Assembly: GCF_018812025.1 (NCBI RefSeq)
Contig: NC_063045.1
Coordinates: 16,706,046 to 16,770,045, forward strand
Source: Megalobrama amblycephala
Taxonomy: Eukaryota; Chordata; Actinopteri; Cypriniformes; Xenocyprididae
Length of the DNA stretch: 64,000 nt
Direction: 5' to 3'
The notes under the pieces are model-generated. The model saw only the letters and a list, made by a program, of their open reading frames with translations, made no database searches and had not been told where the DNA came from. The position numbers and the translations under genes were made by a program. Of the stretch, positions 55,301-64,000 are shown one piece after another (positions within the stretch are counted from its first letter, which is position 1; the number at the start of each line of letters is the position of its first letter).

Positions 55301-58300
55301 AACACCTTTGAGGTAGAAAATGTTATGGGTTGTAAGCAGGAGCATCCAGAGGTAAGTTTTTAAGATGAAAGGATGTCATAAATTCTGAGACGCTGTAATA
55401 AAAGACTGTCTCCTAAAACAAGACGCTTCGTGGCCCCTGATAGTCTGTAATTTACAATGACAATATCAGGGACAGTCACGAAGCAGGAGGCAAAGTGCAG
55501 GGTAGCAGGAGAACATAGCCGTGTTTTTTCCTACTTTAATGATTCATCCTTTGTCTCAGAAGCGTTCATCTTCTTAGCATATCCAAACAAACCGTTTCCC
55601 CTCGAAATCTTCAAATGATCCATTAAAACGAGCTCATTTGAGAGCAGCAACTATTCGGGCTGCAAAACATAGGACGCCGAAAGAAAACAGGAGAGGGTGC
55701 AAACGCCCCCTCCTTCCCCCCCCCCCGTAATATGCAAAGTTTCACCCCGAGGTATTAATCTGTTTCCATTGTAGCTAAGCGCAGATGCTATCAAGCTCCA
55801 TTTGTCATTGACAGCGAGGGTAATGACCCTGAACTCGCGTGAGCAGCTCCTGGGCAGCAAAGACACAAGGTGGTAAGTAACTCAATATATTTTCCCATAG
55901 CAGCATTAACGGCTACAAATTTGCTAGGCAAATTGAGTGTGATGAGCACATTTTATAGCGCTTTGGCTCATGGTTGTACCGACTTAATCTCTTTGAGACC
56001 ATTTATCTCCCAAAATACATTACGTGCAAGGAGGGCCTGTTGTAACATTGCTTGTTTTATCAATCTTGGATTACAATGTTGCTTGTTTGGACCAGACATC
56101 TTGACTCATCACATCATTTATGTGGCGATCGTTAATATCCAGTCCAAAAATACAGGGCAATGTACGTGGATTTGAGTATGTTGCGTAAAGAAAGAACGCC
56201 GTTTCAGGACATTTTCCAGGTCTTTTCTATCAGTACAGTCATGTGAAGAGTCTTTTGTCCCCTCACAAACCCTGAGCTCTAAAGAGCTTTCAGTCCACCC
56301 GAAGGTTCAGCACCTTATGAAAGAAACAAGTCGGGAATGTACTGAACACCATTGTGTCCAAAACAAGCCTCCACAGAGCCAAGGATTTCAAGCGGTTCAT
56401 GAACCCAGTAGGAATACCGTTCTCAAATTCCATCCAGGTTTCCCTGAAATGCTACGATCATTTCAAGCACTACAGTACGAACCATGAAGATTAAGACACA
56501 ATGTGGTTTGCCAGTGGTTTTTAACCTCCGGTGATAAGTGAAATGGCTGGCTGTGCTTATATTGGCAGGCAGGGAGGAAAGAAAGCCCAGATAATCTCTC
56601 TCTGGTCAAGTGCCCGTGGCCCTGGCACTGTTTTCGGAGGTAGTAAAGCTGTCCAGATTTCATGCCGGTAACTATCACTAAGGTCCTGTAGCTGAAATTC
56701 CCAATTAGCATGGGCCAGAGAAACACGCTCATTTAGCATTCTATAGAGTAGCAGGTAAACTATCCTCTCACTTACGTACATATACACATAACTTTCGGAT
56801 GATATTCAATTAAATTTCCCAATATTAAATCATGAATATGCATCATAGCCAGGCAGTGTGTTATGACATTTACACACTCATATATACTTTATTCAAGACA
56901 TACATCAACAATATGACCTTGTCATTGCTAACGCAATGCTAGCCAGTTGAGCTACAGTAACACTTGGACCTGTGGTGGTATTCAAGTCTGGTTTGTGTTA
57001 TTTTCCGCTGTTGTACCTTCCTTATCTTCTCAGCATTTCCTTTCTTTTCTATACTGTTCTCAAGCAGAAATCAGTAGATTTACATGCACAATTTTAGTCA
57101 GACTAAAGCAATAATTAATCTTTTTAAAATCTTATAATCCAAAATCATACCAGTCAGATCTAATAATGTGATTTTAGCTCAGCCTCACCCAGTTTGTTTA
57201 ATCAGACTAGAATTGGCTTCAACATTGTCTCCAAGAGACAGAGGCGACCTGCAATGTATCCTTCAAATATTCGATTATGCATTGTGTCACATGAATTTGG
57301 ACAGAGAGACGAAGACTGTAGCTTGACTATGCAAAGATCATGTGTAAACATAGTATGCCATTCTATAGGCAAATACGAAGAATTCACACATTTTCATCTG
57401 TCAGCACTCTGCCATATTGTTCAACCATCCCTAAAATCCTCCTTGACAGGTGTAAATCCCACCAAGCTTGTGCCAATTACCAAAGGACAATGTTAGCCAT
57501 CCCTCCACATTGTGACTTTATGAATGCTCTGAAGGCCGTGTCTGCTAATTCGTCATGTAATGCACCGTTAGCTTCGCAAAAAACGGCTAGCATGCTAGCC
57601 ACTACCTTCCTGCTGGGTACGCAGAATAGGGTGAGTGGACCTTGGGGCTTCCCAGCATGGGAGTGGAGACATGAGGGAGAAATCTTACAAATAAGGGCTA
57701 GATTATGCTAACTGAGAAAGATCTGAAATTGCATTCTCAATTAGTGCTTTCAATGACAGGCCCCATCCCCCGCATCCAAGTCCACTTATTTAGAAAGAGC
57801 TTTGAGCTGGATTCACCTGCCATGCGACAGTAGTCAAAGGCCGGAGGTGCGTTGTTAACCCAGCAGGAGAGGATGAGGCTGAGGTGCGAGATAAAAGGAA
57901 TCAAACGGCCGAGTGAATCACATCCAGAAAGACAACAGCTGGAGAGGTCGTCGCCAGAGGGAATAAAAGTAGCTTTTAAACACTTGTTAAGGCGTGTGGG
58001 GGTCTAAAAAAGGGCGGAGCGAGGATATAAGGAAATGTAGCAAGTGTCTACTGGAAAAAGAGACAGCCAGTGTCTTTAACTAGTCTCCCGACAAAGTCTG
58101 CTGAGACTTTTACAACGGACCAGAGCGAGGGAGGGAGGGTGGCTCTGATGGGGGATAGAAAAGGAAGGAGAAATTATAGCCTTCCGGCCATTCAGCATTT
58201 ACATCTGTGTTACCTATAATCCTACAGGGCCAGTCTGTCTGACCACTTGACAGACTAGAGATAATTTACTCAAGCTTTTAGTATGGATAAAGAATGCTCT

Positions 58301-58481
58301 TAGTTTAAGTGGCTGAGAGTTCGACTTTGGAATACTAACTGGCAGCACAATGCAACATTTTTGGCCCTGGAGAAAAGCAAACACTTTAAACGAAACGGCT
58401 GATCAGTAACTCTGATCTTTTGTGGATTTAAGGGTAAGAGCTGTAAAAACCATGCTCACAAGCAACGGTTAAACTTGAACG
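55301..58481. other. Longest repeat-poor stretch; no gene identified
   Basis: Balanced composition. 55650-56160 contains a C11 run (55716-55726), then TAATATGCAAAGTTTCACCC and GAGGTATTAATCTGTTTCCA; 57480-57720 and 57830-58240 are also compact unique islands. Open frames: 101 codons (55870-56175), 100 codons (57194-57496), 123 codons (57340-57711), 89 codons (minus, 56463-56732). None shows a domain or credible splice pattern. Confidence 0.45.
55716..55726. repeat. Poly-C run (C11)
   Basis: Eleven C following CGCCCCCTCCTT; polypyrimidine tract of ~20 bases. Confidence 0.85.
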
Positions 58482-58943
58482 AGTAGTCCACCGGAAAAAC
58501 AAAAATTCTGTCATTATTTACTCACCTTCATTTCTTTCCAGATCCGTCATGCTGTTATTTTGTTTATGGAACACCATGTTTTTTACAACGACTGTCAGTC
58601 AAGCTACAAAAAGGACAAAAACACCATAAAAGCACTGTAAAAGTAATCTTGTCCTATTTGATGTCAATACCTCCAACCAGCGACAAGAGTTTCAGTGAAT
58701 AACAGCTTAAATTTCTGAATAATCTAGCTTGAGATGACTATATAGCACATGAGCAGTACGAATGACTTTTATAATTCTTTTATGGTGTTTTTTTATACTT
58801 TTTAGAGTTCAAAAGACACGTTCATTATGAAGGTTCTTGATAAATTATTATTTTGTGTTCAGCAGAAAAAAAGCATGCAGATTTGTGAAGACATTAAGGC
58901 AATAAGTGATGACAGAAATGTCATTTTTGGCTGAACTGTTCCT
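58482..58943. repeat. Divergent TTAA-MITE relative
   Basis: AGTAGTCCACCGGAAAAACA with AAAAATTCTGTCATTATTTA at the left mirrors AAGTGATGACAGAAATGTCA and TTTTTGGCTGAACTGTTCC at the right. Same pattern as family A ends (AGTTCACCCAAAAATG...CATTTTTGGGTGAACT) but diverged, and TTAA flanks are no longer evident. Interior: TTGTTTATGGAACACCATG and TTCAGCAGAAAAAAAGCATG. Confidence 0.7.
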
Positions 58944-60805
58944 TGCTGCAATAATTACAAATCATTGCATGCTTATGTTTAGACCACCTGAAAGCCAACA
59001 TCATGCCAGACATCTTCATAGTCTGTAAAGTTTGTGAAATACCTATATTTGAAAATTAAATTCTTGCACTGCATCTCTTAACCCAAAAGATAACATATTG
59101 TTCCAGACTCACATATAATAGCAGTGATAGTGTCTTGCGGTGAGGTAATTGCAGTGAGTAAAATACAGGGAGTCTCAGATGTCGGTTTAACATGACGAGG
59201 TTAGATGAAGGCACAGATAATCAGTCAAGGAACTGACGCCTGAGTGTGCAGGATGAGCCAGAGATGAAACGACACGTTCTGCACCTGGATCACATGGCAG
59301 AATGCCCAACACACATACATGCGTGCACGCACACACGCATACATGTTTGCATATTCTACCGAGGAGCCATTTGAGGACACCGAACGTACCCTCAGAGATA
59401 AATTCGTTACCTTTATCGGTCGTCTTCGGCCTGTAGCAGTCTGACTTCCATGGTTGAGCTCTGTCAAGTCACCAGAAGAGCCAGTGTTTAAAAGACTCCC
59501 AGCATTGCATCTTTTAACAGCTTCCCTCGCTCTGTTTCTGGCGCCTTGATAACCTATGAAATGCAGAGGGGGGGAAGGAAGAACGATAAGGAAATCGTTT
59601 CACCAGATGGAACTGTCTAAAGTCAGGCGAAAGCAGAAGGCAGTGCATTTCATTTAAAAAACTCAATTTGACAAGATGAGACGAGGTCGCGGATTCCAAT
59701 CATTACATTAAAATACTTTTCGTTATCTTTCCCGCAGCACCCGCAAGACGTACAAAGGGTATTACAGAGAAAAGTCACGACAGTACAACACCTCCCAGTC
59801 ATCGGGGTCGTGACTGTGTGGCTACCAGCTGTGTTTTTGCCCTGAAAGGATGAGCAAGGCTTGACAAATCAAACATTTGCCCTGATCTGTCCCTGCCCTG
59901 CTCTATATTACACTGTGTGGAGAGGTGACTTCAGCGCAAGAGGATGACTCTGTAGTGGTAATAGACGCTCATCAAATCGCCAGCAGCTGTGCGGCTATTC
60001 AACGCGCTCTCTTTCTCTTTTTTTTTAGGCCACAGCTGCACAGATAAAGGGTTGGGCAAATATTGCACAATGAACGACAAACATAGAGCTTCCACAGTCT
60101 CCGTTTCGAGCTTGACTATATGTGTGAACACTCAATGCCTGTCCTCCTCTATGTTCGGTTTCAATGCTCCCCCGTCCATATTTAATTGCCATTCTCGCCA
60201 CCCCCCACCCAGCTCTCCGTTCACCCTGCACAGCCCAGAACCCCTGAAAAGCGGTGACAGTGCTCCTTTGTTCACCCCAGACCACTCCTCTCCCTCAGCG
60301 CCCCCATCCACCCTCCGTTCGGTTGACAGGCATGCCTGTACAAGCTCGGCAAAAACCGAGAGAGGGAAAGACAGCGTGAAAAGTGAGATAGAGAGCGACA
60401 GGGAGGGTCTCTCGTTTTGAAGCTCCTACCATTCCTGCAGTTCTGTCAACTCAGCAATACCAGAGGGGGCTTCAAAAGGGGGTTAGGAGATGAGGCGACC
60501 GCCAGTTTACAAGCCCTCGAAAAATGAGAGAAAGATACAGGGATTCAGCTATGCATCGCTTAACTCAACTATAGCATCCACCTTGAACAAACATTCAAGG
60601 CTAAAACATGCTACGCTGACGACTATAACCCTAACGTGCATCTTTAATTTTTCTCAACATACATGCATAACATGCCATTTACAAGGTAGACATTTACGTA
60701 AGATGGTTAGTCTGTGTAGATGTGTCTCTATTTAGCCTGTGGCACAGTTCCCTTCGTCGTTAGATCATAACAGTTTCCCTGGTTTTAATTTAAATAGTCG
60801 TTTTA
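58944..60805. other. Repeat-poor island; one splice-acceptor-like frame, no gene proven
   Basis: Balanced. Near 60000-60028 the sequence TTTCTCTTTTTTTTTAG resembles a strong 3' splice site, and an open frame continues from it to a TGA at 60418-60420 with a Ser/Pro-rich middle (HPPPSSPFTLHSPEPLKSGD). It is unrecognised and an 86-codon frame overlaps on the other strand. No other features; a few short CA runs near 59310-59340. Confidence 0.45.
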
Positions 60806-61920
60806 TAGTCTGTTTTATTTTAATGACCATGTTTATGGTAGCCATTTATCTTGGGAAAGATGCAGACAGATTCTGAACATATTTAAATGAATTAAAAAAC
60901 ACTCAAAAACAAACATGTAGAGCATTTTAGACATCTGCTTTACATTACAAAAATTAACATTAGCATTAAAACAAATTATGTAGACTATATTTTGGAAACA
61001 TCAAATTGGTCTGTACAAAAGGCATGAGCAGGCCAGAAACTCTATGCAAGTATGGAGATGCATTGTACATACGCAATGTGCGTTGTTGCGTTACTTTTAG
61101 TGGTAACACACTTCAGTACTCTACAGAGTTATTTTTAAACGTGTTTGCCATTAAAGTTGGCATTAAAGTAAATTCCGATCATCCTTTTATCCTATTGTGA
61201 TGTATAAACCCGAGTGAAATGGCTTCTCAAACAAGAAAAAATGTAGGGCGGGACTTGATTTTGTCCATCGGGATTTGATTGGATCATTGTTGTTTGCCAA
61301 TTGTTGCGATCTCGTAGTCATAAGAGATGTTGTTGCAACAGGGAGGGAATGTTTTTTATTAAATATTACAAGGACACATGAATTTAAAACAGAAAATAAT
61401 AATAATAAGCATGGATGGAATTAAAATAAGAACTGACCATTTTTAAACCACATTTGTAATAGCTAGTTGTAAACAAATCGACACTTGAAAAGTATGTCGT
61501 ATTTCCTGCTAATGCACATTATAGTGCTATTTGTGGCAATGTTGAGTGTGCATTTTATGGTTCGTTTTATTTTAATGGCCATGTTTATAGTAGTCCTGTA
61601 CTTTGAGAAAGAGGCAGGCAGACCTTTAAAAAACACGTTGAGGAAGTCTTCTGCCTTTACGTAACACAAATTAATATCAACACAATGTACAGAAGTATAA
61701 ATAATATAAATTTGATCTCTGCAAAATCCTAAAAGTATGAGTAGGCCAGAAAAATACACAAGGCATGTGGACTACGTAGTAACCTACAAATGTCTCAGGT
61801 AGCTAGCTATGAACATAAAAAGTGTGTTGCTCCAATATTACAGTAGAAGAAGACACTTTATGCTAATGCTCGCTATAGCTCCACTTGTGGCAATGCTGGG
61901 AGTGCAAAGATTGCACAGCT
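60806..61920. repeat. Imperfect direct duplication
   Basis: GTTTTATTTTAATGACCATG (60813) recurs as GTTTTATTTTAATGGCCATG (61563). The following TTGGGAAAGATGCAGACAGA recurs in altered form at 61603, and GAGCAGGCCAGAAA (61026) recurs as GAGTAGGCCAGAAA (61740). TGCTAATGCACATTATAGTG with TTGTGGCAATG (61508) has a further copy at 61862. Spacing is 350-755 bases, so this is an old, rearranged tandem duplication. Confidence 0.6.
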
Positions 61921-64000
61921 AGAAGTATTTGCGCTTGTATACTTGTGCCTAGTTTGTACATTTTCAGCATGTAGGGGGTGTACTTGTAGGTATTAAAATC
62001 ACAAGCATTTTTCCACAATTCAAGACATATTGTTGAGATCTACTCGTTCATTTGAGTAGGGAGAGAAATATTTGGACTGAAGATGAGCACTCCTGAAGTG
62101 GTTGTGCTGAATACACAATCCTCAGGCAATCCCAAGACAAACCTTGAGTGGAATAATTCAAGATTGTACTTAGCATTCTTAGTATTTAACTTAAGAAGAA
62201 CTTAAAATTGATTTTACAGGTTTGACTTTTCTGATCTAATTGTCTGTGCATATACATTTAAATTTTTTTCTTGGCACATACTTTTTCCTATCCAAAAATC
62301 TCTAACATTATTTTAACCGTGACTTCTGTGCAAAATTGTTGGTGTTTTCCAAATCTACCATATTTTATTACATCAATACATGCATTATTACCTCAAAAAT
62401 ACAATACAGTTAAATGTAATATATAATTGCTGCTGAGAAAACAAGTCTAAGTCCATTTACCTGACTAGACAGAAATGTTGAAATGCTGAAATGTTATACT
62501 AACAAGTCAACTTTAATAACTGGAACCCTAAGGAGGTTGCAAGCTGAAGCTATGCTAATGCAAATGCTAACAAAAGCAACAAGTCAATGGGGGGAGCTTG
62601 ACAATGGTCACACGCCAAATTTACTCCAGCACAAATGTTTTTTAAAAGGACTGTTTAACTCAAATTAGGAGGTGACCAGGGCAGGACCACAGGGAGTTTG
62701 GATGCATTCGTAAACAGACCATGAAAACCTCTTGAGATTACTAGTCCCAGTACTCGCATTGACAAAACAGGGAGGCTTCGGCAGTGGTGCTAAACTAATT
62801 GAGTGGTCCCTTGGGGCCTTCAAGTTCATTGTCCACCATGTCTCAATTAAACATCCATCAAACTGGCAAAGTAAAACCCAACAACTCCATCAATGTTCTT
62901 GTGTATGCGCAAGGTACATTTTGCAAACCATCCTAGGCGGGTCAGAAAGCGATTGGCACCACTCTTCCCCATTTATCCACCATTAGATGCCACTAGGACA
63001 ACTGTGAGAGTCCTAAAACTGAAGGTGATGGATCTCAGCAAGGCTAAACTTCACAAACCACCATACTGATAACACAAAGTAACCTTCTGGTGGTTTATGC
63101 ATTGTGGAAGGTTTGCAAAACGTAGCACAAATTGTTGACGCCAATGGCTTGCCAATTTAAGCTTCCTTTCTGCTAGCTGTGGATAAATGCTTTGGATATG
63201 AGAGCCACTAATGCTTGGATGCACTTCTTGTAATAAGTACAATATGGAAGTGCTTTGAAGTTTACAGCTCGCAGGTCTTTAGCTCACTTTGCAAACACAT
63301 GAATAGGGTTCAAAGAAATTAAATGAATGAACCGCAACTTGAAAGTTGGACCGGTCCCTAGAATTTGACTGAATGGATCACACAACAGAGTCTCGAGTTG
63401 AAATGAGGAACAGCCGAACAAAAAAATGATACTATATCTTTTAGGGATTGCAGCACAATTGACGGCAAATAAAGGCTCCCTGGTGCTGCTCTGCTTTGAT
63501 AGAGCCACACAACCGGACAAATGCTGAATTTGTAAGAACTGTGCATTCGACGGCTTTCATCTCGGATTGAGCTTTGAGCTTCTGACAATAAGAGTTAATT
63601 CCCATCTTCCTTTTCCACAATCTACTAACTGGAACAAACACGCCCGCTGACTCTAACACAGTCGTTTTTGAGCAGGATCACTTTTTTTAATCGCTGAGAT
63701 TGAGCGAGCTCGAAGAATCAAGCCCTCGATTGGCACACAGAGGCGACAGCGAATTAATTCCACCTTCCTCTTGGCCTGTCGCAAAACGCAGTCAGGTTTC
63801 ACCGGAAAGCCCTTGACGCTCGCTGCTTAAACCCTGTCAGTCTACCTTGCCTGAAACGGAGCCAGCAGGAATCCACCAACTCCACAGTTTTGCCTTCCCC
63901 TTTCACGGTCCATCTCAGCAATTTTACGGATAGTCCAGTAACAGTTATTTGCTTTCAGCTGTCAGAGGGGATCCTGGTTGTGTCTATCTACTTCGAATCC
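61921..64000. other. Unique sequence to window end; no gene identified
   Basis: AT-rich to 62450, then balanced. Short frames (84 codons plus 62732-62986; 72-78 codons minus between 63284 and 63659) overlap in different frames and show no domain. 63660-63980 is moderately GC-rich. No repeat family recognised. Confidence 0.45.

Overview
This window looks like teleost nuclear DNA, most likely from a cyprinid (carp/minnow/zebrafish group). The reason is its repeat content: TTAA-flanked MITEs opening with AGGGTTAGTTCACCC, MITEs opening with AGGTGCCATCGAA, a Tc1-like element with long IR/DR ends, hAT-type elements, the TGTGACC...GGGTCACA family, a tRNA-derived SINE tail, and abundant (AT)n, (CA)n and ATT microsatellites in AT-rich DNA. 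Family recognition is from memory; no database was searched. I find no host protein-coding gene, rRNA, tRNA, CRISPR array or bacterial-type feature. Every protein-like signal I can support is a broken transposon remnant: Tc1 transposase, a hAT BED finger, and a MADF-like exon. The window is best read as a large intergenic or intronic stretch.

Layout. 1-13.99 kb: the end of a TTAA MITE, repeat-poor islands, a 1.3 kb extremely AT-rich tandem block (8.05-9.36 kb), an (AT)n/poly-T tract (11.4 kb) and a TTAA-bounded repeat (11.9-12.84 kb). 13.999-16.724 kb: one TTAA MITE carrying two further TTAA MITEs in opposite orientations, making a 2.7 kb near-palindrome. 18.56-23.57 kb: a TA-flanked element holding a telomere-like MITE, a deleted Tc1 and a hAT-like element that itself holds two GC-rich MITEs. 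25.0-26.34 kb: a Tc1-type MITE interrupted by a third copy of the AGGTGCC MITE. 28-32.1 kb: small hairpin MITEs, a degenerate minisatellite and another TTAA MITE. 33.94-35.87 kb: a hAT element with 8-bp target duplications, holding a second hAT element with its own 8-bp duplications. 36-51.8 kb: mostly unique sequence with microsatellites and isolated MITEs. 51.85-52.75 kb: a 42-bp-period minisatellite. 52.8-64 kb: the most repeat-poor part, with one SINE, one divergent MITE and an imperfect direct duplication near 61 kb.

The nearest thing to a system is the AGGTGCC MITE family. Its three copies share a perfect 22-bp palindrome with the PAR-bZIP/E4BP4 core GTTACGTAAC. In at least the first two copies the same strand also carries an octamer, a TATA box, a short ATG frame and splice signals. 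It may be spreading a promoter/exon cassette; this is inference. The repeat-poor islands are candidates for conserved regulatory DNA, which only an alignment can show.
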